Under the pieces are notes generated by a model. It did not search any database. It was not told the origin of the DNA and saw only the letters and a list, made by a program, of their open reading frames with translations. Made by a program: the position numbers and the translations under genes. Positions 16,689 to 25,673 of a stretch of DNA of 64,000 nucleotides are shown piece after piece. Each line of letters opens with the position of its first letter. The stretch's first letter is position 1. The DNA is taken from contig JAJFJZ010000013.1 in the NCBI GenBank assembly GCA_021773565.1, positions 310,001 through 374,000 of the forward strand, written 5' to 3'. The stretch is from Gammaproteobacteria bacterium. GTDB lineage: Bacteria > Pseudomonadota > Gammaproteobacteria > Pseudomonadales > Azotimanducaceae.

Positions 16689-18569
16689 CTACTCTGCTGT
16701 ACTACTCAGATTAGTCAGGAACCCACTCGGTGTGTTCATCAGACCTTGAACCTTTAGATCAAGCGCTGATGAGATTTTGAGTCGCCACTTACCTGCACCG
16801 TTTCCAAGTGCTCCGGTTAAGCCTATTCCCGCATTTCCGTTCTCAAGATCAGCAGAACTAATCTCCTTGCCGCCCTTGCCTGCAATGGTAAATGTCACAC
16901 TACCACCAGGGGCAGGATTACCATTATCATCGATCCCTGTAATGGTCACAGTACCGGGGGCATTGCTGTCATTGATAATACGCAGGGAACTCACCTGATT
17001 GGGGTTGGTACCGGGATTGAAGAACCATACATCGTTAACATTTCCGGTAATGGGCGTTACCCGACTTAAGTTGGTCAAAAAACCATCCGGCGTTCTCACC
17101 AGGCTCATTACCTGAATACCGCCAGAATGACTGACGGTTAAGCGCCAGCGACCTTCGCCGTCACCCAACATACCGGCAAGGCCTTTGCCTGGATTACCGT
17201 TTTCCAGATCGCCTGCGTTCATCTGCTTGGATTCATTCGGAACCAGGTCAAACAGAATATTACCACCTGGCGCAGGATTACCTGCATCATCGATCCCGGC
17301 AATCGCTACGGTGCGCATCTGATTAGTCGTATTGATAATGCGCAGGAAGGTTTGTCGTGCTGGCTCACTGGCAGGATTACCGAAGTAGATCACGTGATCC
17401 CCTGCGCCATTGATGGCCACCATGCCGCTTAGGTTGGTTAAGAAGCCGTCCGGCGTTCGGATCAGGCTCATCACTTGCATATCCAGGGTAGACGCTACCG
17501 TTAAGAACCACTTACCGGTGCCATTACCCAGACTTCCTGTGAGTCCTTTCGCTACGTTACCCCCTTCTATTTCCTGAGCGTTTATTTGCTTGGACTGGTT
17601 TGGACCCAGCGTAAAGGTCATGGTGCCTGGGGATGACACACCGGCATCATCTACTCCGGTAATGGTAACCGTACCGGTGTTAGCAGTAAGATTCACAAAA
17701 CGCATGAATGTTTGTTGGGTGATGTTGCTGGCAGGATTAGCAAAATATACCTGGTTGTTAATGCCAGACCTGGGTACAACATCGTTCACGCTGGTAAGGA
17801 AACCGTCAGGTGTGCGAATCAAACTCATAACTTTTAGAGCCGTGTCAGAGCGTACCCTAAACTGCCATTTACCCTGGCCATTACACAGATTACCTGTAAA
17901 GCCTTTACCCGCATTGCCGTTTTCTACGTCCTGAGCATTAAATTGTTTGGACTCCTGTGAAGCCAAAATGAAGCTGATTATTTTCTTGCTGGGCGCTCCA
18001 CCATCATCGATGCCGTAGACCTCGATGGCGGCCGGTGTTGCGTTGGGGTTTACGAAACGCAGAAAGGTTTGCTGGGTTACATTGCTGCCGGGGTTGGCGA
18101 AATAGAGTCTTTGCTCCAATGCTAAAGCAGAGCTGGCAGCCAGAGGTGCTACTGCCACGTTACTAAAACAGGCATCCACACTGGCAGGATTCTGGGGATC
18201 AGTGCCGGTCTGGAACTCTTGCAGGTTGGTTGCACCATCCATATCCGGGTCTGCCGAGGCATCAGCGGCCAGGAGTGAGTTCAGGCCATTGGATATCTCG
18301 AAAAAGTCTGGCATGCCATCGTTATCGTCATCCGGATCATCAATATCCAGGATGCCGTCCCCGTCGGTGTCTACTTCATCCGGTTTGGCATCACTACGTT
18401 GAACAATATTGCCGCGATTATCATAGGTATAAAAAATCCGCGAACCATCATCGTAGGTTACCTGTATCAAACGACCAACTTCGTCGTAGACGTAGGTTTC
18501 GGCATGGGCAACAGAAAGCAATAACAGCGCGGTTATCGCCAAACTAGTAGTTCTTATCAGGCTAAACAT
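16689..18569 (-). CDS. Secreted protein: YD repeat, thrombospondin type 3-like segment and four 119-residue repeats
   Basis: A 626-residue secreted protein. Residues 1-23 are a signal peptide ending AHA. Residues 24-60 form one RHS/YD unit (YVYDEVGRLIQVTYDDGSR). Residues 66-125 are Asp-rich and calcium-binding in style (DTDGDGILDIDDPDDDNDG). Four copies of an unnamed repeat start near residues 155, 274, 393 and 513. Each opens like LYFANPGSNVTQQTFLRFVN, continues with GIDDAGNPAPGG and ESKQMNAGDLENGN, and closes with VMSLIRTPDGFLTNLS. The ATG lies within the last codons of the RHS gene (13-bp overlap, GGGAG upstream), so the two are translated from one message. Function unknown; a surface or matrix role alongside the RHS protein is inferred. 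Confidence 0.85.
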   Translation of the reverse strand: MFSLIRTTSLAITALLLLSVAHAETYVYDEVGRLIQVTYDDGSRIFYTYDNRGNIVQRSDAKPDEVDTDGDGILDIDDPDDDNDGMPDFFEISNGLNSLLAADASADPDMDGATNLQEFQTGTDPQNPASVDACFSNVAVAPLAASSALALEQRLYFANPGSNVTQQTFLRFVNPNATPAAIEVYGIDDGGAPSKKIISFILASQESKQFNAQDVENGNAGKGFTGNLCNGQGKWQFRVRSDTALKVMSLIRTPDGFLTSVNDVVPRSGINNQVYFANPASNITQQTFMRFVNLTANTGTVTITGVDDAGVSSPGTMTFTLGPNQSKQINAQEIEGGNVAKGLTGSLGNGTGKWFLTVASTLDMQVMSLIRTPDGFLTNLSGMVAINGAGDHVIYFGNPASEPARQTFLRIINTTNQMRTVAIAGIDDAGNPAPGGNILFDLVPNESKQMNAGDLENGNPGKGLAGMLGDGEGRWRLTVSHSGGIQVMSLVRTPDGFLTNLSRVTPITGNVNDVWFFNPGTNPNQVSSLRIINDSNAPGTVTITGIDDNGNPAPGGSVTFTIAGKGGKEISSADLENGNAGIGLTGALGNGAGKWRLKISSALDLKVQGLMNTPSGFLTNLSSTAE

Positions 18570-21500
18570 ACTACTCCCTGCACATCATTTTTAACGGGTC
18601 GTTGTTTAGTCGGATCGATTCCCTGCGCCCTGTCCAATGCATCAGATGCTTTAAGGTACGCGTCTCTTAATTCACTCACAGTACCCTCTCCAAATTCGAG
18701 CAAGTCCAGACCCGTCAGAAATGGAGTGTCTTCTTTCAGTTCTTTTTCCGCCCTTTTTAGTTTTTTTAGTGCCTTGGCTACCGCTTCCTTTAGCCGATTC
18801 AACTCACACTCGCTGATTTTCGGAACTGGTGCATACCAGGTTTGACCGAAACCACCTGGATATCCGCCAAAGGAATCGTTTCCCAGACGCCCAATATCTC
18901 CAAAGGGGATTCCTGCGAGACTCCCACCCTCACCGGTTTTGCCCTGGTTCAAAAAATTGCCAACGTATTTCAGGAAGGGGTCCGCATCAAACCCCTCAAT
19001 GGTAGAGTCGGCGTAATCAAAGGGATTTAAGGTGCTAAAAGGCTCATGAATCGGTCGCCTCCCATCACGAGGATGAACCCGAGGACGAAAACGCGCACCA
19101 AAAACTACTCCGCCATCGGTTTCTGTCGTCAAATCAAATTGCAGGCGCAGCCGCGAGGTGATGTTAGTTGTTGGTAGGGGACCAGGCGATTGAAAATCAA
19201 GCCCAAATCGCCCATAACCACTCAATCTGACTTCTTCACCGCTTATGTCCACATACTTCATTGGATTGGCAAAAGCATATTGATAAGGACTCACGTCGCG
19301 CGGCCCAACACCATCCAGCGGATCACGGGATAAAAAGCGCCCGTTCGTGCTGTCATAATAGCGGGCCCTCATATAGAACAAACCATTGCCTTCATCCATA
19401 ACACCTAACTGTCCCTGCCAGGTAAAGGGGTTGTCCAATGCACCGCTACTGGCTGTAATTTGCCCATAAGGAGTGAAGGCATAGGTAGCAACGACTGCAC
19501 TGGCATCGTTAGTTACAAAGCGCGTATTGCCCAATTCGTCAAAATGATAATACTGGCGTGCATTGGATGTGGCATTTACCCGATAAAGGAGCGCACCACT
19601 TGGGGTGTGAACATAATAGTTCAGATCCGCGCCCGCCTGTTTTTCTGTGGAAACAGAGGCAAGACCATATAAGTAATTCCACACGTAAATTCGTGTGTCT
19701 GCCCCAGTGGATCGAGAGAGGCGTAATCCAGCGGCATTATACGTTGCCGAAACTGAACCACCCCCGCGGGTATACATGGTAAGCCTTGACGCAAGGTTCC
19801 ATGTATAGGAATTGCCCGCTGATGCAGTTAATCTGCCCATGGCGTCATACCCGGCACCGCCTGTTTGAGCGGCGCCATCATAGACACTTATCGCATTACT
19901 CACTCCGGTTGCTGAGGCAATCAGCGGCATGTCCCGGTCTGCACCGGTAATCCGCCCGCCAGCGTCCCGCAGCAGGCTGATGGTAGATATGTCCCCTTCC
20001 GACATTCCAACCAGGCGACTGTCGTCATCTAGGGAGATTGTTTGCATAATTCCATTGGGCCGCGTCATAGAGGTAAAACGCCCCGCAGGATCGTAACTGA
20101 AATTGCTTAGGCCACCAATCCAGTCGGTAACACTAACCAGTCGATCGCTCGCGTCGTAAGCATAAGTCACTGTCTTCCCCGGGGCCAGGGTGACGCTGGT
20201 CAAACGCCCTCCGGCATCATAGGTTGCTGTAATCCCATTACTGTCAGTTAAGCGATCGTTCGCATCAAAGGTATTCGATATATTGACCGTGGCGCCCTGG
20301 CTGGCCGAGGCAAGACGACCAGTGGCAGTATAACTAAAATTGAGCACTGTGGCGTCGGAGTAACTGCGTTTCGTCAACCGGTTTCCAGCATCAAACGTCA
20401 GGTTTAAAGTACCAAGACCCGCGGGATAGGTGACTACTGAGGGGTGGTTTCGATTATCGTAAGAGATAAGATACTGGTTACCGTTTGGGTCGGTTCTGGA
20501 AATTTCACGCCCGCTCGAATCATAAGCATATTGCCAGGTATTGCCGTCCGGGTCAGTAACGCCGGTTAGCTGATTATTATCATTGTAGTTATAGCTGTTA
20601 CTGATCTTGCCACCGGGCAACACCAGTTCACTCAGTCGGTTTGCAGCGTCATAGGTAAAATTGGTTGTCGCTCCCAGCGCATCTGTCTGACTAATGATAC
20701 GATTACGATTATCGAATACGCGCGCGTTTTGAAAACCCAATGGGCTCGTGGTAGCGACTATTCGGCCCAGTGCATCTGAATCGAAACTCAGCGTATGGCC
20801 CTGAGGATTACTCACACTGGAAAGGATTGCTTCGGCATCGAAGGTAAAGCTCAGGCTTTCACCAGATGCATTCTGAATAGCGCCTAGTCGGTTAAGTTGG
20901 TCGTAGATGTAATTGGTAGTATTACCATTTGGGTCGGTACTGCTGCTGTGCCGATTCAGTGAGTCGAAAGTTCTACTGCTAATACCACCCAGAGGATCGG
21001 TTACCTGCACTACACGATCATTACCGTCATAGCCAAATACAGCCGTATCATTTAAGGGGTTGGTAATACTTGTCAAATTGCTATTCGAATCAAATGTATG
21101 CTTTGTAATGAGGCCGTTTTCATCACTAAGCTGTGTCGGATTGCCCCGACTATCATAGGTCAGATCAAAGGTACTACTATCTGCCTGAGTGATTCGTACA
21201 ACACGATCAAAGGCATCATACGCAATAGTTCGTGTGTTCAGTGCCGGGTCCCGAAGACTGATGGGACGTTGCCTGGCATCATAGCTAAATGTGCTTGTGC
21301 CACCCAAAGGATTGGTCGTTGTTAATAGACGACCCCGGGAATTATAGCTTGCGTTTGAGGTGTTACCAATAGCGTCGGTAATTGATGTGCGATTACCCTG
21401 CGCATCATATCCAAAGCCAATCACCGAACCATCCTGAAGCGTGCTCTGTGTTAGATCGAACTGGATTACATTGTCAAAGGCACGACTGGTGTAAGCGCGA

Positions 21501-23023
21501 CTCGTACTACTACCATCGGCATAGGTAATACTGTTCAGTCTTCCACTCGGCGCGTGAAAGCCAAAGCTGGTGACGCCAGCCTGCCTATCTATAAGACTAT
21601 CGACACGCCCATCCGAGTCGTATGTTGTGGTAAAACTCTGGCCGTTCTGGTCCTGAACCCCTGTCAACTCGGCCTCCGCGCTGTGTGTGTGCACCCTGAG
21701 ATTACCCTCGGGGTCTGAAAGGTTTGTATCGTTGGCACCATAGGCAAACGTGGAGGTATGACCATCAGCATTGGTCTGAGAGACCACCCTGTTCTGGCCA
21801 TCGAATGTCTGGCTGAACGGGATATTGCCTTCCGGACGTTGTGTCGATGCGAGTAATCCGGCAGCAGCATAACTATAGGTGGTCGTGTTTCCCGCCACAT
21901 CAGTGACACTGGTCAAATCGTTATCTGTGTATGCCAGATTCACGTTACGCATGCCATCTGATACTTTAATGATGCGATCCTGGGCATCATAGGTATAGGT
22001 GAGCGTTCTACCCAGGCCATCCGCTACGCTGATCATTCTGTCATTCTGGTCGTAAGTAAATACCAGTGAATTGCCATGGCCATCTTCAATGCGCAACAAA
22101 AGCGAACGAAAAAAGTCGCCAAACACATAACGCAAGTTGGATACCGGGTCCAACATGCTGTATTCGTTCGCGCTCGCGTCGTACACCAGCTGATAGAGCA
22201 CATCCGTTTGGTTCAGGAGATTGAGGTTTTCATCAAACTCAATAGCACGGCCTTGCGGGCTAACGATACGGGGCATGGGCGTGTTGGGGTCTGGAAATAC
22301 CCACGCCATTTCCCATTGATAGTTGTGTAACCAGTTTTCTCCCAAAACAGGCACTACATTGTCATCATCGCTGAGACGGGCAGCGTAATACCGGCTGAAG
22401 TGTACTGGCATAGGCCCACCCAAACGCAGATCCGGCAATTCCTTGTTAAATAGTTCACCGCTGAAAGTATTTACCGGATCTCCGTCTATACCTGCCTCCA
22501 GGATATTCGCGCCTGTGCCGCTCGTTGCAGGCACTTCTTCATCGAACGAGGCAAGCGCAATCGTAATCGTGTCGATTTCGGTAGCAGTGCCACAGCCAGC
22601 AGGATCATTAACCGCAACCCATGTCAATTTATAGGTAACAATAGTACCGGGTGGCGGGGGACTCGCAACAGTTAGCGAAAATTCCCAGAATTTTACGGCT
22701 TCCGGGGGTGCTATAGGGGTCGGTCCCATAATACCTTCGGGGCCACCGGTTTTTTCAAGGGTCAGAAAAGCCTTGCAAAATCCATCAAACGACTGAAAAT
22801 CATAATCGTAATAAAATGGGCCCGGAAAATCTGCAACGCGCGATATATATTTTGGTGTAACAAGCGCTGGTACGGGTACATAGAGCAACGGGGGTTCAAG
22901 AACTAACAATACATGAGCCCTGGCGGCATAAATCGGCATCAACAGGCACAGACACACTATTGTCTTTACAAACAATGACCTGGTTGCCTTTTTTTGTTCC
23001 GGATACGCCACAAACCGGGTCAT
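18557..23023 (-). CDS. Secreted RHS/YD-repeat protein with porin-like tip segment
   Basis: About 1488 residues from the ATG at 23021-23023 (GGAGATAATT upstream; a TTG 12 bp earlier is less likely). The order is signal peptide (to about residue 38), a unique 140-residue N-domain, a DUF6531-like opening (GDPVNTFSGELF, VHFSRYYAARLSDD), a long array of YD repeats (FTYDAANRLSELVLPGG style), and the RHS core (YYHFDELGNTRFVTND, ARYYDSTNGRFLSRDPLDG, YQYAFANPMKYVD). The 224-residue tip after DISGEE begins VRLSGYGRFGLDF and continues TSRLRLQFDLTTETDGGVVF, then turns to a Lys/Glu-rich helix (LKEAVAKALKKLKRAEKEL) near the end. No VgrG, PAAR or evident immunity gene is adjacent. Confidence 0.92.
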   Translation of the reverse strand: MTRFVAYPEQKKATRSLFVKTIVCLCLLMPIYAARAHVLLVLEPPLLYVPVPALVTPKYISRVADFPGPFYYDYDFQSFDGFCKAFLTLEKTGGPEGIMGPTPIAPPEAVKFWEFSLTVASPPPPGTIVTYKLTWVAVNDPAGCGTATEIDTITIALASFDEEVPATSGTGANILEAGIDGDPVNTFSGELFNKELPDLRLGGPMPVHFSRYYAARLSDDDNVVPVLGENWLHNYQWEMAWVFPDPNTPMPRIVSPQGRAIEFDENLNLLNQTDVLYQLVYDASANEYSMLDPVSNLRYVFGDFFRSLLLRIEDGHGNSLVFTYDQNDRMISVADGLGRTLTYTYDAQDRIIKVSDGMRNVNLAYTDNDLTSVTDVAGNTTTYSYAAAGLLASTQRPEGNIPFSQTFDGQNRVVSQTNADGHTSTFAYGANDTNLSDPEGNLRVHTHSAEAELTGVQDQNGQSFTTTYDSDGRVDSLIDRQAGVTSFGFHAPSGRLNSITYADGSSTSRAYTSRAFDNVIQFDLTQSTLQDGSVIGFGYDAQGNRTSITDAIGNTSNASYNSRGRLLTTTNPLGGTSTFSYDARQRPISLRDPALNTRTIAYDAFDRVVRITQADSSTFDLTYDSRGNPTQLSDENGLITKHTFDSNSNLTSITNPLNDTAVFGYDGNDRVVQVTDPLGGISSRTFDSLNRHSSSTDPNGNTTNYIYDQLNRLGAIQNASGESLSFTFDAEAILSSVSNPQGHTLSFDSDALGRIVATTSPLGFQNARVFDNRNRIISQTDALGATTNFTYDAANRLSELVLPGGKISNSYNYNDNNQLTGVTDPDGNTWQYAYDSSGREISRTDPNGNQYLISYDNRNHPSVVTYPAGLGTLNLTFDAGNRLTKRSYSDATVLNFSYTATGRLASASQGATVNISNTFDANDRLTDSNGITATYDAGGRLTSVTLAPGKTVTYAYDASDRLVSVTDWIGGLSNFSYDPAGRFTSMTRPNGIMQTISLDDDSRLVGMSEGDISTISLLRDAGGRITGADRDMPLIASATGVSNAISVYDGAAQTGGAGYDAMGRLTASAGNSYTWNLASRLTMYTRGGGSVSATYNAAGLRLSRSTGADTRIYVWNYLYGLASVSTEKQAGADLNYYVHTPSGALLYRVNATSNARQYYHFDELGNTRFVTNDASAVVATYAFTPYGQITASSGALDNPFTWQGQLGVMDEGNGLFYMRARYYDSTNGRFLSRDPLDGVGPRDVSPYQYAFANPMKYVDISGEEVRLSGYGRFGLDFQSPGPLPTTNITSRLRLQFDLTTETDGGVVFGARFRPRVHPRDGRRPIHEPFSTLNPFDYADSTIEGFDADPFLKYVGNFLNQGKTGEGGSLAGIPFGDIGRLGNDSFGGYPGGFGQTWYAPVPKISECELNRLKEAVAKALKKLKRAEKELKEDTPFLTGLDLLEFGEGTVSELRDAYLKASDALDRAQGIDPTKQRPVKNDVQGVVCLA

Positions 23024-23097
23024 AATTATCTCCAATTGCAGTAAACTTCTGAAATTACTTCCTCAACAGCATAAGGTACGGCGCTTGACTATCGTAC

Positions 23098-23114
23098 CCC
23101 CCGAACAAGGGGGC
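23098..23114 (-). promoter_or_regulatory. GCCCCCT-N5-GGGGG palindrome upstream of the RHS gene
   Basis: Read leftward, GCCCCCTTGTTCGGGGG lies just after the response-regulator stop and about 75-90 bp before the RHS start. It shares GCCCCCT-N5-GGGGG with the site at 23833-23849 in front of the regulator gene. No U-tract follows, so it is more likely an operator than a terminator. Confidence 0.6.
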
Positions 23115-23117
23115 AGC

Positions 23118-23798
23118 TTAATCAGAAGAAACATAGCCCAGACGGGCTGCTGCAAGCGTTGCCTCCGCACGGCTGGAAACATTCAGCTTGCGGTAAACTG
23201 TTTTGGCGTACCCGGCGGCCGTGTAAAATGAAATTTCCAGCATTGCAGCAACGTCCTTAACGGTATAACCCTTGGCAAGCAGGGTGAGCACATCACGTTC
23301 TCGGGTGGTCAGGTTCTGGTCTTCCGGCTCTTTGGGTATGTGTTTTACATCATTTGCAAAATGCTGTAATACACGGCGGGCGATACTGGGAGACAGTGGT
23401 GGTTGTCCCGCCAGAATTCCTTTCAGCATCTCCACAAGCTCAGCTTTGGGTGCCTCCTTGAGAATATAGCCTGTTGCACCCTGCTTTAAGGCAGTGAATA
23501 AATGTTCATCGTCTGTAAACGCTGTCGCCATTACTACCTCACAACCACATTCAACCAGCGGTGCAACCAGATCGATTCCGGAGCCATCGGGCAGGCCAAT
23601 ATCAAGCAGGGCAAGGTCTGGCTTTGAGTCCAATAGCGTTTTGGCTTGTTGCAGGGAATCTGCTTCCAGAACCTTCACATGAATAAATGCATCAGCAATC
23701 GCATCGAGCATCCACTGCCGCGCGTTTACATGATCTTCTACAAGCAAACAAAGTCCGGGTTGATTCAAGATTTGGGCATTAAGTTGGTTTTCCTGCAT
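23118..23798 (-). CDS. LuxR-family (NarL-type) response regulator
   Basis: A 226-residue two-component regulator. The receiver domain has the acidic pocket (LVEDH), the phospho-accepting Asp in LALLDIGLPDGSGIDL, the Thr switch (MATAFTDD) and Lys in ILKEAP. The C-terminal GerE helix-turn-helix reads TTRERDVLTLLAKGYTVKDV and AGYAKTVYRKLNVSSRAEAT. It lies directly after the 7TM histidine kinase, its evident partner, and before the RHS gene, which it is well placed to control through the GC-rich palindromes on either side of it. Confidence 0.93.
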   Translation of the reverse strand: MQENQLNAQILNQPGLCLLVEDHVNARQWMLDAIADAFIHVKVLEADSLQQAKTLLDSKPDLALLDIGLPDGSGIDLVAPLVECGCEVVMATAFTDDEHLFTALKQGATGYILKEAPKAELVEMLKGILAGQPPLSPSIARRVLQHFANDVKHIPKEPEDQNLTTRERDVLTLLAKGYTVKDVAAMLEISFYTAAGYAKTVYRKLNVSSRAEATLAAARLGYVSSD

Positions 23799-23832
23799 TT
23801 TCCCATTTTAAGGTCTATCCGATATATGCGCT

Positions 23833-23849
23833 CCCCCTATTTAGGGGGC
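23833..23849 (-). promoter_or_regulatory. GCCCCCT-N5-GGGGG palindrome upstream of the response-regulator gene
   Basis: Read leftward, GCCCCCTAAATAGGGGG overlaps the kinase stop codon and ends 35 bp before the regulator ATG. It is the second copy of the pattern at 23098-23114 and has 6-7 bp of symmetry in each arm. A CATATAT box between it and the gene could be a -10 element. Confidence 0.6.
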
Positions 23850-25673
23850 CTGTAAGAAATTCTCCATTTGTTGCGTGAGGGGAACGGTTAACACAACGCA
23901 CACCCCGCCCGAATCATGATCACGCCACTCTACAGTGCCCTGAAGCTCATTGAGGCGTCGTTTTATTCCAGCCATACCAGATCCGGCCCCCTCCTTCTTG
24001 TCCTCAAGGCCCCTTCCGTCATCTACAAACTCCATTGTCAATCGGTCTGCCGCAACTATGGTGATCCAAATATTTTTTGCGTCTGCATGCTTAAGTGTAT
24101 TGGATATCAACTCACGTACTATATGCGTTAGATGATAGTTTTGACGACTGGTAAGTAAATGCTCAGAAGTTACAATGGGCCAATCCAGATTCAAACCATG
24201 TTTCTGTATACGTTGCATTGACTCGAGACGTGTTCTGGCTATCCAATCGGATAGAAGGGCTGTATTTTCCACAGGAATTGAGGCGATGGAGCGAATATCC
24301 TGAATAGCTTCGCGCGCTATCTCCGCTTGTTTTTCATCTGTGGCCAGATACACAAGATCCAGTAATTTTGCACCCACGTCATCGTGCAGATCTCTATAAA
24401 TGCGTGCACGCTCTTCACTGGCAGCACTTTCACGTTCCAGTTTCTCACGCAGGTTAAAACTCTCCTCAAGTTTGGCAGTTGCATCCCGCAGGCTGGTTTC
24501 CGTAAAGACAGTTGCCCTGCGCAATTGCCAGATCAGTTGTACCGCCACACTTAACAACACCAGTGGCGCGCCAAGATTTAGCGCAAAAAAGTGACTCAAC
24601 CACAGACTTTCCGAGACGCTGGTATTTAACAGGGCGTCATGCACACCCAGCCCAAATATCACTGCATAAGTTAGCGAAAACACCAGAGCGTCTTTGCGTT
24701 TTACCCGCCACGCAAGCCACAACGTTGTCCCAATGCAGTAGAGCCAACAGGCAAAGGCGCCGAGATGAACCAGCGTACTGGTTTGCGCAAATGCTTCCAT
24801 TGGCAGCAAGGCGTAAACAGTGCTTGCACACACCAGATAAACCAGACTTGCTATTTCAGTACGATATCTTGTTAATTTGAAATAGCGATGATTAAAAAAC
24901 ACAAACATTACAGAAAACACATCAATTCCTGTATGCAATAACCATTGCCAAACTTCGATTGATACGCTCAAGTCCTGGATTACAGGGTTTATGCTATAAA
25001 CGGTCCAGCTTGTTGCGGCTAAGGAAAAATACAGATAGCTCTTATTGTTTCTGTCAAACATCCACAAGCTGAAACCCAACAGTGCGATGATCAACGTAAT
25101 GCCAAGAATTATCCAGCTCAGCGTAATCTGGTTAAAATACCGTGCTTTGTACTCAACAAGCAGCAATTCGTAGTCTCCCAGAGCCGGAGGTAACAAATAG
25201 CCATAACCAGGAACTACTCTTAGTTCTACAACGATCTCATTGAGTTCATTTCTCAATAGAGATGAGTCCAACCGTGCCAGTAGGGGGCGATGCAGGTTTC
25301 GTGCTACCGGGTTAAGGCTGTCACCTCCGGCGACCAGCGTCCCATTGAGATATATCCGGGCATTCATGCTGTAACGCCACAAATAGAATGCGGACTGATC
25401 TCCCAATTGAGCTATTCCAGGAAGCTGATAACGTATTCGTGCACTATCGAAGCGCGCGTAAAGATCACGGTTCCAAAGAATCGGACCATTCACAGAGACC
25501 CATGTGTCAGCGTCGATCTGACCTTCAATACTTGAGAAAAACTGTACCTCGGACTGGGACAATAGCAGAGGCGCATGCCCTTCGTCGGAAGCCGCAGCAT
25601 GTGAAATGCCTGCGATAGCAATACTCAAAACAACCGCCAGAGCACAATGGAGTCGTGTATGCAGCTTATACAT
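23841..25673 (-). CDS. 7TM-type sensor histidine kinase (HisKA_3)
   Basis: A 610-residue membrane kinase. After a signal-like start, residues to about 180 form an extracytoplasmic beta-rich domain (a 7TMR-DISM-like or carbohydrate-binding-like fold is plausible: INGPILWNRDLYARFDSARI, MNARIYLNGTLVAGGD). A multi-helix membrane block follows (ITLSWIILGITLIIALLGFS onward), then a coiled coil. The HisKA_3 box is RDLHDDVGAKLLDLVY, and the ATPase has IVRELISNTLKHADA, DDGRGLED and GMAGIKRRLNELQG. The start overlaps the ATP-grasp stop by one base (TAATG). It is the partner of the LuxR-type regulator downstream. The ligand is unknown. Confidence 0.9.
   Translation of the reverse strand: MYKLHTRLHCALAVVLSIAIAGISHAAASDEGHAPLLLSQSEVQFFSSIEGQIDADTWVSVNGPILWNRDLYARFDSARIRYQLPGIAQLGDQSAFYLWRYSMNARIYLNGTLVAGGDSLNPVARNLHRPLLARLDSSLLRNELNEIVVELRVVPGYGYLLPPALGDYELLLVEYKARYFNQITLSWIILGITLIIALLGFSLWMFDRNNKSYLYFSLAATSWTVYSINPVIQDLSVSIEVWQWLLHTGIDVFSVMFVFFNHRYFKLTRYRTEIASLVYLVCASTVYALLPMEAFAQTSTLVHLGAFACWLYCIGTTLWLAWRVKRKDALVFSLTYAVIFGLGVHDALLNTSVSESLWLSHFFALNLGAPLVLLSVAVQLIWQLRRATVFTETSLRDATAKLEESFNLREKLERESAASEERARIYRDLHDDVGAKLLDLVYLATDEKQAEIAREAIQDIRSIASIPVENTALLSDWIARTRLESMQRIQKHGLNLDWPIVTSEHLLTSRQNYHLTHIVRELISNTLKHADAKNIWITIVAADRLTMEFVDDGRGLEDKKEGAGSGMAGIKRRLNELQGTVEWRDHDSGGVCVVLTVPLTQQMENFLQAP

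Noticed and set aside
18557-23023. RHS gene as a T6SS toxin with an immunity gene
   Set aside because: No PAAR, VgrG or Tcd elements, a Sec-type signal peptide is present, and the downstream gene is a large secreted repeat protein rather than a small immunity protein.
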